Below, in pieces: positions 1-8,758 of a DNA stretch of 64,000 nt (the stretch's first letter is position 1; every line of letters begins with the position of its first letter). Location of the stretch: the NCBI RefSeq assembly GCF_920984735.1, contig NZ_CAKLBU010000011.1:1-64000 (forward strand). The letters run 5' to 3'. Made by a program: the position numbers and the translations under genes. This stretch comes from Pedobacter sp. Leaf250 (GTDB lineage Bacteria; Bacteroidota; Bacteroidia; Sphingobacteriales; Sphingobacteriaceae). The notes below the pieces were generated by a model, which was not told the DNA's origin, did no database searches, and saw only the letters and a list, made by a program, of their open reading frames with translations.

Positions 1-160
1 AAACAAGACTCAGCTTCAGGTTGAAACACTAATGATACGACTGTTATGATGCTCATTTATACTCAACATAAAGGTAGCGTCATTTATATTGATTTTTATG
101 AAATAAATTAACCCTCAGCTTGACTGGGGATCTTAAAAACAAATAGACCAATGCTTTAAA

Positions 161-188
161 ATTCCCACCTGCATGGGAATGACGAATT
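161..188. repeat. Short palindromic intergenic repeat
   Basis: ATTCCCA and TGGGAAT face each other across a 6-base loop and are followed by GACG. The layout (short palindrome ending in ..AATGACG) resembles the palindromes near 19523 and 22514. It lies in non-coding DNA left of the first gene. No function can be assigned. Confidence 0.45.
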
Positions 189-240
189 ACTAAAGCTTTA
201 CATCAATGAAGGCTTTAGAATGTAAATCCATCTTATATCT

Positions 241-387
241 GATCCCAGACTTATAACTTAAAACGTACAACTTATAACCTATTTCACAAAACCAGACTTA
301 TAACGTACAACTTATAACCTGTTTCACAAACCCAGACCTACAACTTAAAACGTACAACTTATAACCTACAACGTCCAACTTATAACC
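241..387. repeat. Degenerate tandem repeats in the left intergenic region
   Basis: The 17-base core CGTACAACTTATAACCT occurs at about 264-280, 304-320 and 351-367. A fourth variant (CGTCCAACTTATAACCC) follows directly. The first two are linked by a shared stretch reading roughly RTTTCACAAAMCCAGAC. Units are about 40-47 bp and imperfect, with stops in the frames I looked at, so this is non-coding repeat DNA just downstream of the minus-strand gene that ends at 388. The rest of 1-240 holds only the palindrome at 161-188. Confidence 0.7.
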
Positions 388-1578
388 CTAATTCCTAAAC
401 CGTCTATTCAACAATTCATAAAACTGGTCAACCGTGGCTTGTTTACTTGCCCAATCATTTTTAACGGCATAATTACTTTGTAAAAAGCTATCCGCAGCCT
501 CGAAATTATTCATTCTATTAACGATGTCGATTGCTTCTGAATAGGCCAGATTATAGCCTTTGAATAAGTCTTTGATGAATAAAAGTTTTTCATTTAAACT
601 GATTCCCTGTTTGAGATCAGCAATTGGTGCTTTAATCTCTTCGTCGCTATTTGCATGCGTTTTCGCCAATAAATCATTTAAACTTGGCGTTTGCGTTGCT
701 GCTACAGGCTGAACTGGTGGCCTAACCGGAACAGCTTCCGGAATGAACATTGGTTTTTCTTCTATTACAGGAGGAGAAATAATAGGCTCATCCATTTCTA
801 CATCCCTCAAAGCCTCGATAGGTTTAGCATGTTCAGCCTCAATTCTATCCTCAGTCGCAATCTTAACCTCATCCTCTTCATCCCTTAATTCCCCTTCATC
901 TTCATGAGGAATTAAAAACGGCTCCGGACCAATTTCATCTTCTTCTGTTGCTACCATCCCTTCATCTACTCGGCTGGGCTGCTCCTCTTTCTCCTGAATC
1001 ATTTTCTTTTGAGCAAGCACCTGCTCTTCATCTTTACTCAAAGGGCGATCAAAAATCTCTTGTACCGATTTTTCTTCGTAATCAAATTTATCATCAGTAC
1101 TGTGGTTGCCTAAAACAAATTCAAAAGAATGATCGTCTTGATCAGGCTTAAAGAAATCCTTTTCTAAAATTTGTGCTGCCTTATCTTCCTGAATTTTTTC
1201 GTTATCCCGTACCTCTTGCTCTGGCTTTAAATCTATTCTTTCTTCCTCCTCTTCAGCAGTAGCTATTTCATCCAGCTCAGCGGTTTCAAAACGCTCATCC
1301 TCCACCTCTTCATGTTTATTCGTCCACATTTCATCGGCTAAAGTTTCAGGCTGCGCTACGAAAGGTATTTCTTGCTTGGGTGCTTCTTTTTGCTGGGGAG
1401 TAACGCTTAACTTTTGTACAATGCGAACATGATCAGCTAAAAAATCGGCATTGGCTAAAAACAGTTCTAATTCTAAATCATTTAACTGTTCAGGATTTTG
1501 AGCCAGGAATTGATATTGCTCATTTAATTCTGTTAAAATATGGCCTACTTTTTTGAAGATATCTAGTTGGTTCATCAT
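388..1578 (-). CDS. Acidic hypothetical protein with disordered middle
   Basis: This 396-residue protein is not recognised. Roughly the first 70 residues look helical. Residues about 75-290 are dominated by Glu and Asp with scattered Pro and Lys and very few hydrophobic clusters, as expected for an unstructured linker. The last 90 or so residues return to a compact, mixed composition with regular hydrophobic spacing and end in NRRFRN, so they probably form a small folded domain. There is no signal peptide or membrane segment, so it is cytosolic. Two adjacent ATG codons (1578 and 1575) could start it. It diverges from thymidine kinase across 123 bp. The folded C-terminal domain may be the functional part, but that is inference. 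Confidence 0.75.
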   Translation of the reverse strand: MMNQLDIFKKVGHILTELNEQYQFLAQNPEQLNDLELELFLANADFLADHVRIVQKLSVTPQQKEAPKQEIPFVAQPETLADEMWTNKHEEVEDERFETAELDEIATAEEEEERIDLKPEQEVRDNEKIQEDKAAQILEKDFFKPDQDDHSFEFVLGNHSTDDKFDYEEKSVQEIFDRPLSKDEEQVLAQKKMIQEKEEQPSRVDEGMVATEEDEIGPEPFLIPHEDEGELRDEEDEVKIATEDRIEAEHAKPIEALRDVEMDEPIISPPVIEEKPMFIPEAVPVRPPVQPVAATQTPSLNDLLAKTHANSDEEIKAPIADLKQGISLNEKLLFIKDLFKGYNLAYSEAIDIVNRMNNFEAADSFLQSNYAVKNDWASKQATVDQFYELLNRRFRN

Positions 1579-1701
1579 GAAGGTATAACGATTTTTTGGT
1601 CGATTTATGTTGGTAACTATGTATTCAAAAATAACACTTAATTATGATATTTGTTCGGTTTAAAAATTAAAGAAAGTACATCAGCGGATAAAAAATAGGG
1701 C

Positions 1702-2283
1702 ATGTTATTTAGCGAACAAAATTTTAGAAGAAGGGGCGAATTTTCGGGAAGTATTGAAGTAGTTTGTGGTTCAATGTTTTCGGGTAAAACGGAAGAACTG
1801 ATCCGCAGACTAAAAAGAGCCCAAATTGCTAAGCTGAATGTAGAGATTTTTAAACCCCGTACCGATACGCGTTATCATGAAAGCGCTGTAGTTTCTCACG
1901 ATTTAAATTCCATTAATTCTACCCCCGTTGATAGTGCCTCAGCCATTTTGCTTCTTGGAACCAATACCCAAGTAGTAGGTATAGATGAAGCACAGTTTTT
2001 CGATGATGAACTGCCCGATGTTTGCAATAAACTAGCGATGAAGGGTATCCGCGTTATTGTTGCCGGACTTGATATGGATTTTACCGGCAAACCATTTGGC
2101 CCCATGCCTGCTTTAATGGCCATTGCCGAACATGTTACCAAAGTGAATGCAGTTTGTGTTTGCTGTGGCAACCCGGCATTGTACAGCTACCGAACCGTTG
2201 CCGATGAGGCTACAGTTTTACTTGGCGAAAAAGAGAGTTACGAGCCTCGTTGCAGGGCATGTTATAACATTGGCAAAGGATAA
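1702..2283 (+). CDS. tdk: Thymidine kinase (type II)
   Basis: Phosphorylates thymidine to dTMP with ATP in the nucleotide salvage pathway. At 193 aa it has the normal size of the family. The Walker A loop GSMFSGKT is at residues 23-30. The DEAQFF segment (95-100) holds the metal-binding Asp and the catalytic Glu96. A structural zinc site is formed by Cys152/Cys155 and Cys184/Cys187, matching the lasso-domain pattern of type II thymidine kinases. The extension before the P-loop is as in other Bacteroidota homologues. The SDR-like gene follows after 59 bp on the same strand and may be co-transcribed. Confidence 0.97.
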   Translation: MLFSEQNFRRRGEFSGSIEVVCGSMFSGKTEELIRRLKRAQIAKLNVEIFKPRTDTRYHESAVVSHDLNSINSTPVDSASAILLLGTNTQVVGIDEAQFFDDELPDVCNKLAMKGIRVIVAGLDMDFTGKPFGPMPALMAIAEHVTKVNAVCVCCGNPALYSYRTVADEATVLLGEKESYEPRCRACYNIGKG

Positions 2284-2342
2284 TTTTTTGTTTAGTCGGT
2301 TAATTGTTTAAACTGTTTAATTACTCAATTGTTAAATACAAG

Positions 2343-3131
2343 ATGAAAACAATATCCATTTTAGGTTGTGGCTGGTTTGGTTTTGCCCTCGCAAAGAAGT
2401 TGATTGAAACAGGCTATGAAGTCAACGGATCGACCACCTCTCCTGAAAAATTAAGCTTATTGGCCGAAGAAAAAATAAATCCATTTTTAATCAATTTTAC
2501 TGCTGATCAAATTATTGCAGACGATGAATTTTTTGAAGCTGATGTGCTTTTTATCTGCATCCCTCCAAAAAGAAATTCTCCCGAACTGCATCATTATCCA
2601 GCAAAGATTGAGGCAATTTTAGCGGCTGCAAAAGATAAAATTGCTCAGGTGGTAATGATTAGCTCAACAAGTGTTTACGGAGATGATGATACTACAGTAA
2701 ACGAAAATAGTGAAACACATCCTGATACGGATTCAGGAAAAGTTGTTTTAGCCGCCGAAAATATTTTAAAATCAGTTCGACCAGAACATTTTACCATTAT
2801 CCGCTTCGCGGGATTAATTGGTCCGGATAGAAACCCAGGCAGGTTTTTCGCAGGAAAAACAAATGTACCAAACGGATTGGCGCCAGTTAATTTAATTCAT
2901 CAAACCGATGCTGTTGGCATTGCTTTAAACATTTTATCAAAACAAGCTTTTGGGCGGACTTACAATGCCTGTTCTCCAGAGCACCCTACAAAGATGGAGT
3001 TTTACACCGCAGCTGCACAATCTGCTAACTTAGTTGAACCAAATTTTATTGCAGAAAAGAAAGATTGGAAAATAGTAGAGAGCCTGAATGTGCCAACTTT
3101 TCTGGACTATGAATTTCAGGTGAAAATTTAG
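2343..3131 (+). CDS. SDR/epimerase-like NAD(P)-binding protein
   Basis: A 262-residue Rossmann protein of the atypical/extended SDR type. The N-terminus carries the dinucleotide-binding motif GCGWFG directly after the first beta strand (ISIL). A later ISSTSVYG segment matches the strand-5 region of NAD-dependent epimerase/dehydratases, and an IRFAGLIGP stretch matches the substrate side of that fold. It resembles YeeZ-type proteins of unknown substrate. The ATG at 2343 is preferred over an upstream in-frame ATG at 2304 because the Rossmann strand begins right after it, and the 13 extra residues look like translated spacer. The convergent neighbour is an SNF2 helicase beyond the 110-bp repeats. 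Confidence 0.85.
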   Translation: MKTISILGCGWFGFALAKKLIETGYEVNGSTTSPEKLSLLAEEKINPFLINFTADQIIADDEFFEADVLFICIPPKRNSPELHHYPAKIEAILAAAKDKIAQVVMISSTSVYGDDDTTVNENSETHPDTDSGKVVLAAENILKSVRPEHFTIIRFAGLIGPDRNPGRFFAGKTNVPNGLAPVNLIHQTDAVGIALNILSKQAFGRTYNACSPEHPTKMEFYTAAAQSANLVEPNFIAEKKDWKIVESLNVPTFLDYEFQVKI

Positions 3132-3139
3132 TTAATCAA

Positions 3140-3463
3140 ATCAACTTGCGAAGTCTCAAAAGCCAGAAGCGCAGGAAGACTTCGACAGTTTAATCAAAAG
3201 ACTGACGAAGATTCCCCACTACAAAGCCCTCCAAAACTTCGTAAGTCAGATCAACTGCAAAGTCTCAAAAGTCAGGAGCACAGGAAGACTTCGACAGTTT
3301 AATCGAAAGACTGACGAAGTTCATCCACGACAAAGCCCTCCAAAACTTCGTAAGTCAGATCAACTTGCGAAGTCTCAAAGCCAGGAGAGCAGGAAGACTT
3401 CGACAGTTTAATCGAAAGACTGACGAAGTTTCCCCACTACAAAGCCCTCCAAAACTTCATCAG
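3140..3463. repeat. Three tandem copies of a 110-bp repeat
   Basis: Units start at about 3140, 3250 and 3359 with periods of 110 and 109 bp, so the array does not keep a reading frame. Every unit begins ATCAACT(T)GC.. and contains an imperfect stem with arms CTTCGACAGT and ACTGACGAAG (3180-3189 and 3201-3210 in unit 1), then the shared block ACAAAGCCCTCCAAAACTTC. The third copy ends a few bases before the stop codon of the SNF2 gene. The array sits between two converging genes and is structured non-coding DNA. Copies differ at scattered positions, so they are not a recent duplication. Confidence 0.9.
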
Positions 3464-3469
3464 TCAAAC

Positions 3470-6400
3470 TTAACTTAACAGCCCCAACAATTCCTTTTTA
3501 CTTAATCCCTTAAAAAAGCTCCCATCCGTTTGAATCAGATTTTTAACCAAATCCTTTTTGGTTGCCTGCAACTTCATTATTTTTTCTTCGATCGAATCCG
3601 GACAAATTAACCTGACAGCCATCACATTTTTGTGCTGACCAATGCGATAAGCCCGATCAATTGCCTGATTTTCAACTGCTGGATTCCACCAGGGATCAAC
3701 GAGATAAACATAATCTGCCTGAGTTAAATTTAATCCGGTTCCGCCAGCCTTTAAACTGATTAGAAAGACTGGAATATCATCATTCTGCTGGAATGATTGA
3801 ACCACTTCTTCTCTGTTTCTGGTTTGCCCGGTAAGGTATTCGAACTTAATTTTTCGCTTTTCAAGTTGCTTCTTAATTAAATCGAGCATGGTTACAAATT
3901 GAGAAAAAACCAAAATCTTGTGGTTTAATGCTTTGTTTTCGATTTGCTCCAAAAGCACATCAATTTTTGATGAAGCCTGTAAATAAGATTTTCCATCGGC
4001 CAGCAGCGCAGCAGAATTGCAAATTTGTCTTAATTGCGTAATGCTTTTTAAAACGTGCATCGAACTTTTGGGCAGTTCATCTTCAGATTTATTTAAAATA
4101 TAATCCTGAATTTCCTTTTTATTTGCTTCGTAAACTTCACGCTGCTCCTCTCCCATTTCGCAATATAAAATGATTTCCGTTTTATCAGGCAGTTCTGTAG
4201 CCACCTGCTCTTTAGTTCTTCGAAGAATAAAAGGCCTTATTTTATGCTGAAGCTCTTCTGCCCTCCGCTTATCCTTAAACTGATCAATCGGGGTAGAATA
4301 TAAATCGGCAAATTGCTGTTTGCTACCAAATAAACCCGGACAAGCGAAAGACAATTGTCCGTACAAATCGAATGTATTGTTTTCAATAGGTGTACCCGTC
4401 ATCACCACCTTATTTCGCGATTGCAACATTCGAACTGTTTTATAACGCTGTGATTCAGGATTTTTGATGTTTTGCGATTCATCTAAAAAGACATAATTAA
4501 AGCGATAATCCTTTAAAAAACGAATATCAGAAAGTAGCGTTCCATAAGAAGTTAAAATAATTTCGAACTGATCAAAGCGGTCAGTAGTTTTGCTTCTTTC
4601 ATTACCATAAATTGTTTTCACTTTTATGGATGGCGCAAATTTTACTACTTCAGCCTTCCAATTAAAAATTAATGAAGCTGGCACCACAACCAGATTCGTA
4701 TTGTGCTTCACTTTGTTTCGTTGGGAAAGAATAAAAGCCAGAATCTGGATGGTTTTACCCAAACCCATATCATCGGCCAAACAAGATCCAAAATTAAAAT
4801 CATCCAAAAAGTTGAGCCAGTTCAGTCCATCTTTTTGATAATGCCGTAATGTTGCTTTTAAAGTTTCTGGCACTTCAACCTCACGCACCGAATCGGTATT
4901 TTCAAATTTTTGCCGATACGAAGCCAATTCATTTTTAACATCGCCATCAAGTAAAGCATCTTCATAAAGCTCGTTAATGGTGGCAAATTTTATTTTTGGT
5001 GTTAAAATAGCGTCTTCAGTAATTTCGCCGGCACTAAAATAATCAGTAAACTTTTGTAACCAACTTTCAGGCAAAATACCATGCGTGCCATCATCAAGGG
5101 TTACAAATTTACTCTTGTTCCTTATCGATTTATGCAAATGTTTTAAAGCTACTTTTTGCTTTCCAAATTTAACTTCTACCTTAGTTTCAAACCAATCGGT
5201 ACCGCTTAAAACCTCAATATTAATGTTTGCTTTGTGTTGATTAAGTTTATTGTTCTTGAGTGCATTGAATCCCAAAATGTGGATTCCTTTATTTCGCCAG
5301 GTTTCAAACGCATCTAAAAACCAAGCTTCTTCCATAAACCTTTTTCGATGAAGATAAAATGAATCATTGCTTTCCTGATCGTAGAAAAAAGGATGCTGCT
5401 TAAGCACATTTCCAATAAATTGTAATTCTGCTTTTTCATCGCGGTAAATGGTAAAAACATTACCCAATTTGTCTTGCGCCTGAATTTGCCTTTTGGAAAG
5501 TACTGGAATTTCCTGGTTGCCATAACGCATTACCGGTGTAATGAGAATAAAATCTTCCGATTCGGATAAATATATCAGTTGCTCGTTTTCCAAATCAAAA
5601 CCCTTCTCTTCAATCTGGCTTTTTGTTGCAGGTTTTAGGTATGAATAATCTACGTGGATGCTTCCTTCCAACTGAACCAAAATTGATTTTTGAAATTCGG
5701 AGTATTTCGACTTATGAAGTATTAAACGGTTACTCTGCTTTTTAAAAAACCCAATTACCCGAAGCAAATCCATTCTTGTAATGAGATAAAGTTGATTTTT
5801 GAGTTGAATAAAATATTGGTGAATGAGCATCAATTGATCAAGCTCATAAGATTTTCCTTCTATGTTTAGCCTTCCGGTAATTTCGTAAAAATCATCCTTT
5901 TGGTTAACAGTTAAGTGTAAATCGACATCTAAAACTTTCACTTCAACAGCAGATATGGTAGCTGCCTGTATTGCTGAAGATTGCTTATTCGCTTGTAGGT
6001 AAAAGGGCAGGTTTAAGGGATTTTTAACTACAGCCTTTAATGCATTTATTTCAGCTTCACTTTGTTCGCTATTGTAATTTTGTTGAAAAGCAGCCACGCC
6101 ACTATAAAACTTCAATACTTCGCTCTCTGTCGCATTAAATATTAGCTCGTTTGGGTTTATATTTGTTAAAGGATTTTTCACTTTCCCACTTTTAGTGGTT
6201 TGCGCTTCAAAAAGTTCTATTGTTAAATTGTTGTAGTATCGGTGTTGCCCCAATACCAAAATTAAATTGTCCCTTTCTACTTTAACTTTTTTACTTTGCT
6301 CTTTTGGCGATAACAATTGCTGCAAATTTTCTTTTGCTTCTGCATTAAATGGCTGTAATGCATCAATTTTTGGCTTAATTTCCAGCCCGCCATCATCTAA

Positions 6401-6847
6401 AATTAAGTTGAAGATCGAATCTAAATCTTCTTCTTTTTCAAGGCCATAATCCAGTGCCACTTTAGCCAATCGCTGTTTGCGGAGATTTTTATCAAAAAAT
6501 ATTAATAAATCTTGCCGCTGCAAAATGTTATACAAAACCTGCGCCTGATGCGCACACATCTTATGCTTTGGTGTATCGCATCTGCAGAAAAGTTTTACAT
6601 TTTTATCGTCTTGCTGAATTTGAACAATAGGAAAAACAGTTGAAGAATCGTAATGGCTAAATGCGGCAAAATCAATTTCAATCTGCTCTGGAACAATGCT
6701 GTAAAAACCTTTTACATCGGTATATATTTGCTGATTTAAATGCTTCAGAATTACGATTGCACTCAGGTTTTTAAGATTAAAATCCTTTAAAATATAGTCG
6801 TAGGGATTTATTTCGGCCACCAGATCGTTTCGTTTTTCTTCACTCAT
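3470..6847 (-). CDS. SNF2-family helicase with SWIM zinc finger
   Basis: A 1125-residue Swi2/Snf2 ATPase that would act on DNA or DNA-protein complexes in the cytosol. A SWIM zinc finger lies near the N-terminus: C88-x-C90 then C98-x-H100. The middle 500 residues are a family-specific region without a motif I recognise. The SNF2 ATPase core follows: Walker A in DDMGLGKT near residue 692, Walker B as DESQ near 790, and the helicase C-terminal domain with the arginine-finger region DRAYRIGQ near 1067. The domain order matches the SWIM-SNF2 proteins common in Bacteroidota. The gene stands alone. An internal ORF on the other strand (4626-4838) is a shadow. Confidence 0.93.
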   Translation of the reverse strand: MSEEKRNDLVAEINPYDYILKDFNLKNLSAIVILKHLNQQIYTDVKGFYSIVPEQIEIDFAAFSHYDSSTVFPIVQIQQDDKNVKLFCRCDTPKHKMCAHQAQVLYNILQRQDLLIFFDKNLRKQRLAKVALDYGLEKEEDLDSIFNLILDDGGLEIKPKIDALQPFNAEAKENLQQLLSPKEQSKKVKVERDNLILVLGQHRYYNNLTIELFEAQTTKSGKVKNPLTNINPNELIFNATESEVLKFYSGVAAFQQNYNSEQSEAEINALKAVVKNPLNLPFYLQANKQSSAIQAATISAVEVKVLDVDLHLTVNQKDDFYEITGRLNIEGKSYELDQLMLIHQYFIQLKNQLYLITRMDLLRVIGFFKKQSNRLILHKSKYSEFQKSILVQLEGSIHVDYSYLKPATKSQIEEKGFDLENEQLIYLSESEDFILITPVMRYGNQEIPVLSKRQIQAQDKLGNVFTIYRDEKAELQFIGNVLKQHPFFYDQESNDSFYLHRKRFMEEAWFLDAFETWRNKGIHILGFNALKNNKLNQHKANINIEVLSGTDWFETKVEVKFGKQKVALKHLHKSIRNKSKFVTLDDGTHGILPESWLQKFTDYFSAGEITEDAILTPKIKFATINELYEDALLDGDVKNELASYRQKFENTDSVREVEVPETLKATLRHYQKDGLNWLNFLDDFNFGSCLADDMGLGKTIQILAFILSQRNKVKHNTNLVVVPASLIFNWKAEVVKFAPSIKVKTIYGNERSKTTDRFDQFEIILTSYGTLLSDIRFLKDYRFNYVFLDESQNIKNPESQRYKTVRMLQSRNKVVMTGTPIENNTFDLYGQLSFACPGLFGSKQQFADLYSTPIDQFKDKRRAEELQHKIRPFILRRTKEQVATELPDKTEIILYCEMGEEQREVYEANKKEIQDYILNKSEDELPKSSMHVLKSITQLRQICNSAALLADGKSYLQASSKIDVLLEQIENKALNHKILVFSQFVTMLDLIKKQLEKRKIKFEYLTGQTRNREEVVQSFQQNDDIPVFLISLKAGGTGLNLTQADYVYLVDPWWNPAVENQAIDRAYRIGQHKNVMAVRLICPDSIEEKIMKLQATKKDLVKNLIQTDGSFFKGLSKKELLGLLS

Positions 6848-6982
6848 GTAATTGCAACAATAATGGATAAAAATACATTTACCGCTGCATATAGGTATGA
6901 TTAAAAATTAAGTTTTTACCAACAACCAAATCAAATGTTAATTTAATATAAACACATTGAAAGGTAATTAAACTAAATATAA

Positions 6983-7013
6983 TTTTGAATCATCCGATTT
7001 TAAATTATGTTTG
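6983..7013 (+). promoter_or_regulatory. Bacteroidota-type promoter for the DeoR gene
   Basis: A TTTTG box at 6983-6987 is followed after 18 bp by TATGTTTG at 7006-7013, which fits the TTTG - TAnnTTTG consensus of the Bacteroidota primary sigma factor. It lies about 45 bp upstream of the ATG at 7057. Confidence 0.65.
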
Positions 7014-7056
7014 TCGCATATTTTTGTAAATTAAGCTCCAAACCAGATATTTTTCT

Positions 7057-7824
7057 ATGAAAAACATTACAGATAGACACGAATTTATCCTCAAAAAACT
7101 AAAGGAGGACGGAAAAGTAAGCATCATAGAGCTTACAGATTTGATGGAAGTTTCTGGTGTTACCATTAGAAAAGATTTGAAACTTTTAGAAGATAAAAAT
7201 CTGCTATTCAGAACCCGCGGCGGTGGATCAATTAATAATCCATACGCCAACGAGCGCACCATCAATGAAAAAGCATTCATCAATTCTGATGAGAAGCAAA
7301 AAATTGCAAAGGCAGCACTTTCTTTAATTGAAAAAAGCGATTCCATCAGCATTGGTTCGGGCACTACTGTATTCGAATTGGCCAGGTTTTTATACCCAAA
7401 CCAACACTTAACGGTGATTACACCTGCGCTAAAAGTGGGCCTGGAGTTGAGTACACGGCCCAATGTGGAAGTTTTACAGCTTGGCGGTTTAATTCGTTCT
7501 AACTCTTCATCGGTTGCTGGTTCTTATGCCGAACGTGTTTTAAGTGAAATATCTTGTGGCGTACTATTTTTAGGTGTCGACGGCATTGACCTGGATTTCG
7601 GCTTTTCGATAACCAATTTAGCAGAAGCCACACTTAACCAAAAAATGATAGACACCGCTCAAACCGTTGTAATTATGGCTGATAGCAGCAAATTCGACAA
7701 GCGGGGCCTTGGTAAAGTTTGCGGTTTTGAGCAGGTTCATTATATCGTAACCGATAGTGGCGTATCCGAATTTGTAGTTAATCAAATCGAAGAAAAGGGC
7801 GTAAAAGTTATCATTGCAGAATAG
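7057..7824 (+). CDS. DeoR/GlpR-family transcriptional regulator
   Basis: A 255-residue sugar-phosphate-responsive repressor. Residues 5-58 form the DeoR winged helix-turn-helix, with the recognition helix in SGVTIRKDLKLLE. The following RTRGGG hinge is typical of the family. Residues about 75-240 are the DeoRC sensor domain, with the ligand-loop segment IGSGTTV and the later ADSSKFDKRG motif. DeoR proteins usually bind a phosphorylated intermediate of the pathway they control. The stop codon directly abuts the stop of the last gene of the nine-gene minus-strand operon at 7825, so this regulator faces that operon and is the natural candidate to control it, although the promoter it would bind is 10 kb away. 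Confidence 0.92.
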   Translation: MKNITDRHEFILKKLKEDGKVSIIELTDLMEVSGVTIRKDLKLLEDKNLLFRTRGGGSINNPYANERTINEKAFINSDEKQKIAKAALSLIEKSDSISIGSGTTVFELARFLYPNQHLTVITPALKVGLELSTRPNVEVLQLGGLIRSNSSSVAGSYAERVLSEISCGVLFLGVDGIDLDFGFSITNLAEATLNQKMIDTAQTVVIMADSSKFDKRGLGKVCGFEQVHYIVTDSGVSEFVVNQIEEKGVKVIIAE

Positions 7825-8754
7825 TTAGGTGAGGCTGATGTCGGCACTTACAAAATAATGATCACTCGGATAAATACCGTTAATTTGATCTTTAATGATA
7901 TTGGCTGATGACGTTTTGATCATTCCTTTGGTGAATATAAAATCTATTTTGCCGGTGTTTTTTGTTTTCGCATATTCAGGACCGATAAAATTGTGGGCTG
8001 TTAAGCCAGGTTCGGCATTGCCATGAATTGTTAAATAAGTTTCAGACCAGCCTCCACCAGTAATGATTTTGAAAACTGGATTTTTAGCATCTACATTAAA
8101 ATCGCCAATGAGCAGCTGCGGAAAATCTGGCTGATATTGATTACTTTCTTTCACAATCATTGCTCCTTGCTTGTTTCTTGCCTCTTGCGATTTGTGATCC
8201 AAGTGGGTTGATATGACGCGAAACTCTTTACCTGATGATTTATCCTGCAACCGCACCCAATTTACATGCCTTGCCCGAGCAGTTCCCCAAGCCAAGCTTC
8301 CGCCAATTTCAGGGGTTTCTGATAGCCAGTAACAACCAGCAGAAACCATGGCATATCTTTTCTTTGAAAAAACAATCAAATTTTTGGCAATTCCGTTGTA
8401 GGTTTCTTTATTGATATCCATTTCTGGTCCATCGAAACCAAAAGCAAAATAATCAGGCATTGCCTTTTGGATATCTTCTGCCTGCACCCTCAACACTTCT
8501 TGCAAACCAATAATATCGGGCTTTTGTGCTTTAATTATTTTAATGCAAATATCTTTTCTGGCTTTCCAACCTCTGCCTAAGACATCGTCTTCTGGTAAAG
8601 CCACCCGGATATTACAACCTAAAATGCGGTGGCTATCTTTTAAGTTTTGAGCTGAAGAAAATCCTGCAATTGCTTGCGCATTGCTTCCAACTATTGATGC
8701 AGAAAATGCAAGTCCTAGACTTTTAACAAAATTTCTTCGGGAAAATTCAGACAT
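7825..8754 (-). CDS. Tat-exported endonuclease/exonuclease/phosphatase-fold hydrolase
   Basis: A 309-residue metal-dependent phosphoesterase of the EEP (DNase I-like) superfamily. The N-terminus carries a twin-arginine signal, SRRNFVK, followed by a hydrophobic stretch, so it should be exported folded. Catalytic landmarks are Glu86 in LQEVL, the HLDHKS strand, GDFNVD, and the C-terminal SDHYF. Secreted relatives cleave sugar, inositol or lipid phosphodiesters rather than DNA, so nuclease activity should not be assumed. It is the last gene of the operon (4 bp after the FAD oxidoreductase), next to kinases and a GDPD enzyme, which points to a phosphoester of the operon's carbohydrate as substrate (inference). 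Confidence 0.88.
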   Translation of the reverse strand: MSEFSRRNFVKSLGLAFSASIVGSNAQAIAGFSSAQNLKDSHRILGCNIRVALPEDDVLGRGWKARKDICIKIIKAQKPDIIGLQEVLRVQAEDIQKAMPDYFAFGFDGPEMDINKETYNGIAKNLIVFSKKRYAMVSAGCYWLSETPEIGGSLAWGTARARHVNWVRLQDKSSGKEFRVISTHLDHKSQEARNKQGAMIVKESNQYQPDFPQLLIGDFNVDAKNPVFKIITGGGWSETYLTIHGNAEPGLTAHNFIGPEYAKTKNTGKIDFIFTKGMIKTSSANIIKDQINGIYPSDHYFVSADISLT

Positions 8755-8758
8755 ATAT

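Noticed and set aside
3140..3463. Possible CRISPR array
   Set aside because: Repeats of about 110 bp directly abut each other without unique spacers, and no cas gene is present.
7005..7463. 152-residue ORF on the minus strand inside the DeoR gene
   Set aside because: It is a frame shadow of the DeoR gene, whose helix-turn-helix and sensor motifs are complete on the plus strand.
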